From: Rhodanobacteraceae bacterium
GTDB taxonomy: Bacteria > Pseudomonadota > Gammaproteobacteria > Xanthomonadales > SZUA-5
DNA: 54,967 nt
NCBI GenBank assembly: GCA_016717705.1
Contig: JADKFD010000058.1
Span: 1 to 54,967, forward strand
Direction of reading: 5' to 3'
Every line of letters starts with the position of its first letter. Within the stretch, counting starts at the first letter, position 1. A model generated the notes under the pieces. That model was not told the DNA's origin, searched no databases, and saw only the letters and a list, made by a program, of their open reading frames with translations. The position numbers and the translations under genes are program-made. Of this stretch, positions 8,551 through 16,957 are shown piece by piece.

Positions 8551-8572
8551 CCTTGAGTCTACCGAGTTCGCG

Positions 8573-9607
8573 TTACAGACTCGCCTCGCGGCTGAGCAGA
8601 TCCTCGATGGTCACCGCAGTTGCCGGCTCGCCGTGGAACACCGTGCCCATCTTGCCGTCGGCCAGATGCTTCTTGACCAGTTCGTAGGCTTCCGGCGGGA
8701 GCGGCACGTAGCGCACTTCGCGCGCCAGGTCGGCGACATTGGCGAAATAGAAATCGACGAAAGCCTTGACCTCGGCGCGCGCCAGGGACTTTTCGCTGAC
8801 GTAGATGAACAGCGGACGCGCCAGCGGCACATAGCTGCCATCGATCACGCTCTGGTCGCTCGGCAGCACGCCGGGCGCGCCAGACGCGGTGGCAATCGCT
8901 ACGGCCTTGAGCTTGTCCTGGTTCTCGGCGTAATAGGCATAACCGAAATAGCCCAGCGCGTTGACGTCCTGGGCCACGCCCTGCACCAGCGTGTTGTCGT
9001 CTTCCGACGCGGTGTAGTCGCCGCGGCTGGCCTTGGCCTTGCCGACCACCGCCTCGGTGAAGTAGTCGAAGGTGCCGGAATCGGAGCCGGCGCCGTACAG
9101 CTTGAACTCCGCGTCTGGCCAGCTCGGGTCGATCTGATTCCAGCGCGTGATGCTGCCTTGCGATTCCGGCGCCCAGATCTGCTTGAGCTGCTCGATGGTC
9201 GCCGTCGACAGGAAGGTGTTGCCCGGATTGACCACCACCGTCAGCGCGTCATAGGCGATCGGCAACTCGTAGTACTTGATGCCGGCGGCCGCGCAGGCCT
9301 CCATCTCGGACTTCTGGATCGGCCGCGAAGCGCTGGCGATGTCGAGTTCACCGCGGCAAAACTTCTTGAAGCCGCCACCGGTGCCGGACACGCCGACCGT
9401 GACCTTGAGCTTGCCCTGGTTCTGGGTCTGGAATTCCTCAGCAACCGCTTCGCTGATCGGATAGACCGTGCTGGAGCCATCCAGCTGGATCACCTGGGCT
9501 GCCGTGGCCGTCTCCGTCGAAGCAGGCGCAGCGGTCGGCTCTGGCTGGGAACCGCAGGCGGTGAGACCGCCGAGCAGCAGTGAAGACAACAGACTCAGTC
9601 GCAACAT
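8573..9607 (-). CDS. pstS: phosphate ABC transporter substrate-binding lipoprotein PstS
   Basis: 344 residues from ATG 9607. A lipoprotein signal (LSLLSSLLLGGLTAC, lipobox LTAC) makes the mature Cys residue 18. The PBP-like fold shows phosphate-binding segments LDGSSTVYPISEA, SGTGGGFKKFC and ASRPIQKSE, plus GSDSGTFDYF. It captures phosphate in the periplasm for PstCAB. The longer frame to 9637 would add ten residues before the signal and is unlikely. It heads the pst operon and diverges from the OprP-like porin gene, with a candidate PHO box 54 nt upstream of the start codon. Confidence 0.95.
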   Translation of the reverse strand: MLRLSLLSSLLLGGLTACGSQPEPTAAPASTETATAAQVIQLDGSSTVYPISEAVAEEFQTQNQGKLKVTVGVSGTGGGFKKFCRGELDIASASRPIQKSEMEACAAAGIKYYELPIAYDALTVVVNPGNTFLSTATIEQLKQIWAPESQGSITRWNQIDPSWPDAEFKLYGAGSDSGTFDYFTEAVVGKAKASRGDYTASEDDNTLVQGVAQDVNALGYFGYAYYAENQDKLKAVAIATASGAPGVLPSDQSVIDGSYVPLARPLFIYVSEKSLARAEVKAFVDFYFANVADLAREVRYVPLPPEAYELVKKHLADGKMGTVFHGEPATAVTIEDLLSREASL

Positions 9608-9660
9608 GCTCACGCGGGGCCACCATTCATTGGGCAATCCTCACAGTCTGTGATGGAAAC

Positions 9661-9678
9661 ATTACATTCATATGACAG
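9661..9678 (-). promoter_or_regulatory. candidate PHO box upstream of pstS
   Basis: Read on the minus strand this is CTGTCAT-ATGA-ATGTAAT, two 7-mers separated by 4 nt. The PhoB consensus is CTGTCAT repeated with an AT-rich 4-nt spacer: the first half matches 7/7, the second only about 4/7. It lies 54 nt upstream of the pstS ATG. Another CTGTCAT (minus strand 9749-9743) and TGTCA/GTCAT motifs (9756-9769) occur in the same divergent region and might serve the porin gene. PhoB itself is not in the window. Confidence 0.5.
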
Positions 9679-9825
9679 CATCGGCGCAAAGCCGCGCAGA
9701 TTCGATCGCCCACGCAGTTCGCCGGCCGGATCACAGGCTTTTATGACAGTCGGTATGTCAAATAGTCATGTTTTTGCAACTCAATCGACACATGCTTGCA
9801 ACCATCCCTTGGCCGAGACCCCCTC

Positions 9826-10914
9826 ATGCGATCTGCTCCATGGCTGCTGCCCGCGTTGCCTGTGCTGTTGATGAGCTGTGGTGACTCGCTGGCAGCGCAA
9901 TCGCCCGACTGGCAACTGGCGATCGGCGGCAACTTCCACTACGACTGGCTGCGGACCGACGAGAACGACACGCTGTACCAGATTGGCGGTGTCCGCCGCT
10001 CGCGCTTGTCCCTGGCGCTCAAGGCACCCGCCGGATTCGATGCAAAGCTGGAGTACGACGTCTTTCCGAATACCTGGACCGACGCCTTCGCGCGCTGGCG
10101 CGGGCAAGGACACAGCGTGCGCATCGGACAATTCAAGCAACCGATGTACCTCGAAGAGCTGACCAGCGACCGCTACACCATGTTCATGGAGCAAGGCATG
10201 CCCGGCAGCTTTGCCCTGGCGCGGCGCCTGGGCGCCGAATACAGCTACGCGACGCCGCAATGGCGCTTCGGCGCGAGCAGCTACGACGGCAATCTGCGCG
10301 GCCAATTGCAGGGAACCGGGGTGGTCACACGCGTGGTCTACACGCCCTGGGCCGATCCGGGTCAGGTGCTGCATCTGGGCCTGTCGCTCGGCCGCGAGCG
10401 CCCGGACGGCGACAACGCGCGCTTTTCTTCGCGCGTCGAGGCCAGCGGCATCGGTCGCACGCGTCTGGACACCGGCACCCTGGACGGAGTCGAACGCATT
10501 CGCCGCAACGGTGTCGAAGCACTCTGGATCCACGGCCCGTGGACCCTGCAAGGCGAGTATTTGCGCAGCGATCTGTCGCGAGACGGCGCGGCCGACTCAG
10601 CACTGGACGGCTGGTACGTCGAGGCGGGCTGGTTCGCCAACGGAGATCACACCAGCTACAAGGACGGTGCCATCGATGCGCCGGACATTGGCGAAGACGG
10701 TCGTGCGCTGGAACTGGCTGTTCGAGTCAGCGAACTGGATCTCGACGATGGCACGGTGCGCGGCGGCGACAGCCGCAACTTCAGTCTCGGCGCCAACTGG
10801 TACCTGAGCAAACACGTGCGGCTGACCGCCAACTATGTGCACGTTGATGGCGAACGCCGCGATGTCCCGGTAGCGCCGGATATTCTCGAGGCGCGGGTAA
10901 TGCTGACCTTTTGA
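9826..10914 (+). CDS. OprP/OprO-type phosphate-selective outer-membrane porin
   Basis: 362 residues from ATG 9826; a frame start at 9796 lacks a signal-peptide character. The N-terminal signal is hydrophobic (WLLPALPVLLMSCGDSLAAQ), cleaved after AAQ or, less likely, at LMSC as a lipoprotein. The porin O/P barrel shows GGNFHYDW, VRRSRLSLALKA, VRIGQFKQP, LEELTSDRY and RLGAEYSY. It ends in a C-terminal Phe (MLTF) as outer-membrane barrels do. Likely lets phosphate or polyphosphate cross the outer membrane. It is divergent from pstS and shares the PHO-box region, which supports Pho regulation. Confidence 0.88.
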   Translation: MRSAPWLLPALPVLLMSCGDSLAAQSPDWQLAIGGNFHYDWLRTDENDTLYQIGGVRRSRLSLALKAPAGFDAKLEYDVFPNTWTDAFARWRGQGHSVRIGQFKQPMYLEELTSDRYTMFMEQGMPGSFALARRLGAEYSYATPQWRFGASSYDGNLRGQLQGTGVVTRVVYTPWADPGQVLHLGLSLGRERPDGDNARFSSRVEASGIGRTRLDTGTLDGVERIRRNGVEALWIHGPWTLQGEYLRSDLSRDGAADSALDGWYVEAGWFANGDHTSYKDGAIDAPDIGEDGRALELAVRVSELDLDDGTVRGGDSRNFSLGANWYLSKHVRLTANYVHVDGERRDVPVAPDILEARVMLTF

Positions 10915-11012
10915 GCTCAACAGCAACCGATGACTGACAGCCGTTGGCGGTTGGAGCCACCATTCCACACCCGCTCCGCCTAGACTCTCCGGTCACATCA
11001 GGCCCGGATTCC

Positions 11013-12107
11013 ATGCGCGTCGTCGTCAAGATCGGCACTTCCACGGCCACCGAACAAGGCCGGCTATCGGCTCCCCGGCTCATTGAATATGCGCGGACGC
11101 TGTCGCAGCTCACCGCCGGCGGCCACGAGATCGCCTGGGTCAGCTCCGGCGCGGTGGCGGCCGGACGCGAGGTGCTCGGCATCGCGCCCGGCGAACGCCA
11201 CGTCGCTGCCAAGCAGATGCTGGCGGCGGTCGGCCAACCGCGCCTGATGGCGCTCTACAGCGAATTGCTCGGCTATTACGACCAGCGGGTCGCCCAGGTG
11301 CTGCTGACGCGCACCGATCTGGAACAGCGGCGCAGCTATCTGAACGCGCGACGCACCTTCGAGGAGCTGTTCCTGCATCGGGTGCTGCCGATCGTCAACG
11401 AGAACGATACCGTCGCCACCGAAGAAATCCGCGTCGGCGACAACGACCAGCTCTCCGCGCTGGTAGCCAACATGGTCGACGCCCGCCTGCTGGTCCTGCT
11501 GACCGACCAGCAGGGCCTTTACGACGCCGACCCGCGGCAGCATCCGCAGGCGAAGTTGGTACGCACGGTCGACAGCCCGGACATTCCCGAGGCGCTGTGG
11601 CAGGCGGCCGGTGGTCGCGGCGGCATGCTCGGCACCGGCGGCATGTTGACCAAGCTGCGCGCCGCGGACATCGCCCGGCGTGGCGGCACCGAGGTGGTCA
11701 TTGCCAGCGGTGCCGATCCGGGCGTCATTGCCCAACTGATCGGCGGCGCCGAGATCGGCACCCGCTTCACCGCGTTGACGCCACCACGCGAGGCACGCAA
11801 GCGCTACATCCTCGGCGGCCTGCGCACCGGCGTCGGCGTGGCCATCGATGGCGGCGCCGAGGCTGCACTGGCGCAGGGCAAGAGCCTGCTCGGCGTCGGC
11901 GTGCGCCGCGTCGATGGCGAATTCGAGCGCGGCGATACGGTCACCGTACACGCCGCCGATGGTCGCGCGCTGGCGCGCGGAATCGCCAACTACGGTGCCA
12001 CCGAACTCAAGCGCATCGCCGGCAAACGCTCGCACGAGGTCGAGGCCATTCTCGGCTACGATTTCGGTCCCGAATTCATCCATCGCGACGACCTGGTGAT
12101 GCTGTGA
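11013..12107 (+). CDS. proB: glutamate 5-kinase ProB
   Basis: 364 residues from ATG 11013, close to E. coli ProB (367). The amino acid kinase domain begins VVVKIGTSTAT and includes VSSGAVAAGREVLG, NENDTVATEEIRVGDND and GTGGMLTKLRAADIA. A C-terminal PUA domain (about 275-360) has LGVGVRRVDGEF. It phosphorylates glutamate in the first step of proline synthesis and is normally feedback-inhibited by proline. Its TGA overlaps the GTG start of proA by 4 nt (GTGA), so the pair is a coupled operon. Confidence 0.96.
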   Translation: MRVVVKIGTSTATEQGRLSAPRLIEYARTLSQLTAGGHEIAWVSSGAVAAGREVLGIAPGERHVAAKQMLAAVGQPRLMALYSELLGYYDQRVAQVLLTRTDLEQRRSYLNARRTFEELFLHRVLPIVNENDTVATEEIRVGDNDQLSALVANMVDARLLVLLTDQQGLYDADPRQHPQAKLVRTVDSPDIPEALWQAAGGRGGMLGTGGMLTKLRAADIARRGGTEVVIASGADPGVIAQLIGGAEIGTRFTALTPPREARKRYILGGLRTGVGVAIDGGAEAALAQGKSLLGVGVRRVDGEFERGDTVTVHAADGRALARGIANYGATELKRIAGKRSHEVEAILGYDFGPEFIHRDDLVML

Positions 12108-13375
12108 ATCCTTCGATCGACGTCCGTGCCCTGGCCGCGCGCGCCCGCCACGCCAGCGCCACACTGAAACTCAGCTCCGGCGACCAGCGCGACGCTTTCC
12201 TCGCTGCGCTCGCCGCGCTGCTGCGTCGACACGCGCCGGATATCCTGGCAGCCAACGCGACGGACCGCGTTGAGGCTGGGCAGAGCGGACTGAGTGCCGC
12301 AATGCTCGACCGCTTGCTGCTGGATCCAGCGCGCATCGATGCCATGGCCGCTGATGTCGAGCATGTCGCCACCCTGCCGGACCCACTCGGCGAGCGTTTC
12401 GAGACCCGGGTCATGCCCAATGGCCTGGTCGTGCACAAGCGGCGCGTCGCGCTCGGGGTGCTCGGCGTCATCTTCGAATCGCGCCCGAACGTCGCCATCG
12501 ATGTCGCAGCTCTGGCGATCAAGACCGGCAACGCCGCGGTGCTGCGCGGCGGCAAGGAGGCCATCCACAGTAACCGCATCCTGATCGGGATCGCCCGCGA
12601 GGCGCTGGTGGCCGTCGGCCTGCCTGCGGACCTGCTGCAATTCATCGATTCCACCGAGCGCGATGCCTCACTGGAACTGCTGCAACTCGACGACCTGATC
12701 GATCTGATCATCCCGCGCGGAGGTGCCGGTCTGCACGCCTTCTGCCGCCGCGAGAGCCGCATTCCCGTGATCACCGGCGGTATCGGCATCTGCCATCTGT
12801 ACGTCGATGAACACGCCGACCTCGCCCGCGCGCTGCCGGTGATCCGCAACGCCAAGGTGCAGCGCCCGACGGTGTGCAACGCGCTCGACACGCTGCTCGT
12901 GCATCGCGCCGTGGCAACGCGCTTCGTCCCGGCAGTGATCGAAACGCTGGGCGCCGATGGCGTCGAGTTCCGTTGCGACGACGCCAGCCTGCCGCTGGCC
13001 GACGCGGTTCCGGGTGCGCGTGTCAGCCCGGCCAACGATGCCGACTTCGACAGTGAATGGCTGGCCCTGATTCTCGGTGTCCGCGTCGTCGATCACGCCG
13101 AAATGGCCATGCGTCACATCGAAAAGCATTCCAGCGGCCATTCCGACGGCATCCTGACCGAGGACGCGGCGCTGGCCGCGGCCTTTCTGGCGCGGATCGA
13201 TTCCGCCGCGGTTTACTGGAACGCCAGCACACGCTTCACCGATGGCGCGCAACTCGGCCTCGGCGCCGAAGTCGCCGTATCCACCCAACGCCTGCATGCG
13301 CGTGGACCGATGGGATTGATCGAATTGACCAGCTACAAGTGGGTCATCGAGGGCGCCTACCACGTCAGGCCCTGA
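12104..13375 (+). CDS. proA: glutamate-5-semialdehyde dehydrogenase ProA
   Basis: 423 residues from GTG 12104, which overlaps the proB stop. ALDH-superfamily protein with the cofactor and substrate segments LGVLGVIFESRPNVAIDVA, GNAAVLRGGKEA and IPRGGAGLHAF. The catalytic cysteine is in VQRPTVCNALDTLLVH, and the C-terminal HARGPMGLIELTSYKW is typical of ProA. It reduces glutamyl-5-phosphate with NADPH. The open frame extends 5' to 11597 but that part is antiphase with proB and is not coding. The usual length (417 in E. coli) supports the GTG. Confidence 0.96.
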   Translation: MNPSIDVRALAARARHASATLKLSSGDQRDAFLAALAALLRRHAPDILAANATDRVEAGQSGLSAAMLDRLLLDPARIDAMAADVEHVATLPDPLGERFETRVMPNGLVVHKRRVALGVLGVIFESRPNVAIDVAALAIKTGNAAVLRGGKEAIHSNRILIGIAREALVAVGLPADLLQFIDSTERDASLELLQLDDLIDLIIPRGGAGLHAFCRRESRIPVITGGIGICHLYVDEHADLARALPVIRNAKVQRPTVCNALDTLLVHRAVATRFVPAVIETLGADGVEFRCDDASLPLADAVPGARVSPANDADFDSEWLALILGVRVVDHAEMAMRHIEKHSSGHSDGILTEDAALAAAFLARIDSAAVYWNASTRFTDGAQLGLGAEVAVSTQRLHARGPMGLIELTSYKWVIEGAYHVRP

Positions 13376-13489
13376 GCGCGCTTTGGCGAAGCGCTGTGCT
13401 GCGGCACCCCGGCGCGTTCATCCGGCTGCGAGGCCTTGGCAGGTCGGTGTGTTGCGCAGCAGTTCACTGGCTCGGGCTTGCGGCAAGCA

Positions 13490-13520
13490 CCCGGTGAACG
13501 CGCTTCGCGCGTACACCGGG
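13490..13520. terminator. strong hairpin at the proA / gtrA convergent junction
   Basis: CCCGGTG-A-ACGCG-CTTCG-CGCGT-A-CACCGGG forms a 12-bp stem with one A/A mismatch and a 5-nt loop, immediately after the gtrA stop (13521). A smaller stem (GCGCTT...AAGCGC, 13378-13394) sits right after proA. They probably end transcription from both sides, although neither has a U-tract. Confidence 0.5.
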
Positions 13521-13919
13521 CTACCGGGCGCGAAAAATGAAGTAGCGGCGCGCGCCGAAATTCCAGAAGAACACCGACCCGGTGGCACATACCTTGGCCA
13601 GGTAGACGTCGATCTGCAGTTTTTCGAAGCCGATCCAAAGCGCCAACTGATTCATCATCAGTCCCACCGAGCTGACCAGGAACACCAGGGCGATCTCGTG
13701 GCGCCGGGCAAAGCGCACGCCGGACGTGAATACGAAATACACGCTCAGGGCGTAGTTGAACGCAGTCGCCAGCAGAAAGCCGATGGTGGCACTGGTGAAC
13801 CAGTGCCAACCGAGGCCGCTGTAAAGCAGCGCGAACACCGAAAAGTCGACGCCAGCGGCGGCTCCGCCGACCACGAAGTAGCGTGCCAGCAGCTTCGATT
13901 GATTTGAAAGAAACTTCAC
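13521..13919 (-). CDS. GtrA-family membrane protein
   Basis: 132 residues from GTG 13919, just 31 nt after the glycosyltransferase stop; longer upstream starts would overlap that gene. Four predicted transmembrane helices: YFVVGGAAAGVDFSVFALLY, WHWFTSATIGFLLATAFNYAL, IALVFLVSSVGLMMNQLALW and YLAKVCATGSVFFWNF. The family fold (FVVGG...FNYALSVYFVF...ARRYFIF) is that of GtrA, which flips polyprenyl-linked sugars across the inner membrane for O-antigen or other surface glycosylation. It is translated with the GT2 gene, its likely functional partner. Confidence 0.85.
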   Translation of the reverse strand: MKFLSNQSKLLARYFVVGGAAAGVDFSVFALLYSGLGWHWFTSATIGFLLATAFNYALSVYFVFTSGVRFARRHEIALVFLVSSVGLMMNQLALWIGFEKLQIDVYLAKVCATGSVFFWNFGARRYFIFRAR

Positions 13920-13950
13920 GCAATCAGCCTGTTGCGATGAGTGCACAGTC

Positions 13951-14637
13951 TCATCGGAAGCGATACTTGACGATGCACCAGAGCGCGCGTACGCCATCGC
14001 GCCAGCCGATCTTCTTGCCCTCGGCATAGGTGCGGCCATGGTAGGAAATGCCGATCTCGTAGATGCGCACGCCCATCCGCGCCACCTTGGCGGTGACTTC
14101 CGGCTCGAAACCGAAGCGGTCCTCCTCGATCTTGATGCTCTGGATGATCTCGCGCCGGAATGCCTTGTAGCAGGTCTCCATGTCGGTGAGGTTCACGTTG
14201 GTGAACATGTTCGAGGCCAGCGTCAGCACGGAATTGCCAACGCTGTGCCAGAAATACAGCACGCGGTGCGGAAAGCCGCCCATGAATCGCGAGCCGAACA
14301 CCACGTCGGCCTTGTTCTGCAGGATCGGCGCGATCAGGCTCGGCAGTTCGTTGGGATCGTATTCGAGGTCGGCATCCTGGATGACCACGATGTCGCCGGT
14401 CGCGGCAGCAATGCCGGTGCGCAAGGCCGCGCCCTTGCCGCGATTGACATCGTGAAACAGCAGCGTATGAATGCGCGGCGCCAGCACCGATTGCAACAGC
14501 TCGCGGGTGCCGTCGGTCGAGCAGTCATCGACGACGATGATCTCCTTGTCCGGATAGGGCGAATTCTCGACCGCCGTCAGCACGGCGGCGATCGTTGCCC
14601 TTTCGTTGTAGCAGGGAATGACCACACTGAGGCGCAT
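13951..14637 (-). CDS. family 2 glycosyltransferase (dolichyl/polyprenyl-phosphate sugar synthase type)
   Basis: 228 residues from ATG 14637. GT-A fold: MRLSVVIPCYNERATIA, EIIVVDDCSTDGT, GKGAALRTGI and the DxD-like QDADLEYDPNE. No transmembrane segment at the C-terminus, unlike GtrB, so it resembles DPM1-type polyprenyl-phosphate mannose/glucose synthases. It is the first gene of a two-gene unit with the GtrA-like protein, suggesting that a lipid-linked sugar made on the cytosolic face is flipped for surface glycan decoration. The sugar cannot be told from the sequence. Confidence 0.85.
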   Translation of the reverse strand: MRLSVVIPCYNERATIAAVLTAVENSPYPDKEIIVVDDCSTDGTRELLQSVLAPRIHTLLFHDVNRGKGAALRTGIAAATGDIVVIQDADLEYDPNELPSLIAPILQNKADVVFGSRFMGGFPHRVLYFWHSVGNSVLTLASNMFTNVNLTDMETCYKAFRREIIQSIKIEEDRFGFEPEVTAKVARMGVRIYEIGISYHGRTYAEGKKIGWRDGVRALWCIVKYRFR

Positions 14638-14730
14638 GCGAGGGGTATCCGGGCCAGACGGAACGACAACCGATGCTATCCGCGAACGAACCTGCCTTGC
14701 GCGGGCAAGTTGGCGGAGAAGAACATTTTC

Positions 14731-14820
14731 TTGTCCGCAAAGGACGCAAAGCGAGCGCAAGAATCAATGGTCAAGGCTCTTCCGCTCTTCTTTGCGTCCT
14801 TTGCGTTCTTTGCGGACAGA
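14731..14820. repeat. inverted repeat of TTTGCGTCCTTTGCG type downstream of asnS
   Basis: TTGTCCGCAAAGGACGCAAAG on the left (14731-14751) faces CTTTGCGTCCTTTGCG..TTTGCGGACA on the right (14789-14820), separated by about 37 nt. It lies between asnS and the glycosyltransferase gene, both minus strand. A degenerate single arm (CGCAAAGTACGCAAAGG) occurs near 48054-48070, so this is a dispersed element. Confidence 0.65.
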
Positions 14821-14834
14821 TGTCTTTTCGCGAA

Positions 14835-16235
<1,401 letters not shown>

Positions 16236-16371
16236 GCTCTTGATTTCCCGACAAACTGCCGCATCTAGCGGCGAGGCCGGGGATCATACAGCGGCCAAAC
16301 GGCGACGTCCCTGCGCCGATTCAACTGCACCCTGTTAACCTTCATGTCCTTCGCAAGAGATCGAGCCCATC

Positions 16372-16710
16372 ATGTCCATCACACTGACCGAAGCCGCAGC
16401 CCAGCGCGTGCGCCAGTACATGATCGATCAGGGCGGCGGCATCGGGATGCGCCTGGGTGTGCGCAAGATGGGCTGCAGTGGCTGGGCCTACACGGTGGAT
16501 GTCGCTGCCGCGGCCAGCGCCGAAGATCAGGTCTTCGAGCAGGATGGCGTCAAGGTGGTGGTTGACGCCAGGACGCTGCCCCTGGTCGACGGCACCGAGA
16601 TCGATTTCGTGCGCCAGGGCTTGAACCGCAACTTCGTGTTCCGCAATCCGAATGTAGCCGGCGAATGCGGCTGCGGCGAAAGTTTCTCGGTCGAGCGCGC
16701 GGCGATATAG
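16372..16710 (+). CDS. IscA-like iron-sulfur carrier (HesB/IscA/SufA family)
   Basis: 112-residue A-type carrier with the three conserved cysteines: C35 in MGCSGWAY and C99/C101 in GECGCGESF. It starts MSITLTEAAAQRVRQYM at ATG 16372. The length and the SGWAY variant are closer to IscA/SufA than to ErpA. No iscSU or suf genes are nearby, so it is a stand-alone carrier that may hand [2Fe-2S] or [4Fe-4S] clusters to apoproteins. A second A-type carrier, ErpA, is encoded at 24.0 kb. Confidence 0.88.
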   Translation: MSITLTEAAAQRVRQYMIDQGGGIGMRLGVRKMGCSGWAYTVDVAAAASAEDQVFEQDGVKVVVDARTLPLVDGTEIDFVRQGLNRNFVFRNPNVAGECGCGESFSVERAAI

Positions 16711-16742
16711 GCATTTTCATCGCCTCGATGTGCGCTTGCTAC

Positions 16743-16797
16743 TTGTGGGAGCGGATTCATCCCGCAATCGCTCTCGCGGAGTAAATCCGCTCCAACA
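16743..16797. repeat. REP-like palindrome pair (GTGGGAGCGGATT... type, family C)
   Basis: TTGTGGGAGCGGATTCATCCCGC and an inverted GCGGAGTAAATCCGCTCCAACA, a diverged copy of the family C repeat clustered at 34.7 kb. It sits between the convergent IscA-like and histidine kinase genes. Confidence 0.6.
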
Positions 16798-16809
16798 GTA
16801 CTCCGAATC

Positions 16810-16877
16810 ACGTAGGTCACGTTGCCCGCGTGACCGGTACTCCGATGTCACGTAGGCCTGCGGCCAATGTGACCTAC
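16810..16877. repeat. GTAGGTCACGTTG-type repeat (family A)
   Basis: CACGTAGGTCACGTTGCCCG at the left and GGCCAATGTGACCTAC at the right form the outer inverted pair, with internal GTGACCGG/TGTCACGTAGG arms. Same family as copies at 31.8, 39.4, 46.5 and 49.5 kb. Confidence 0.65.
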
Positions 16878-16957
16878 TTTCAGGGAATTACGGCATCTTC
16901 GGTGAGAGAGCGACCAGAGCGCCGCTCGTGCATGGCCCGCGCGCGCAGCGCGCGGGC

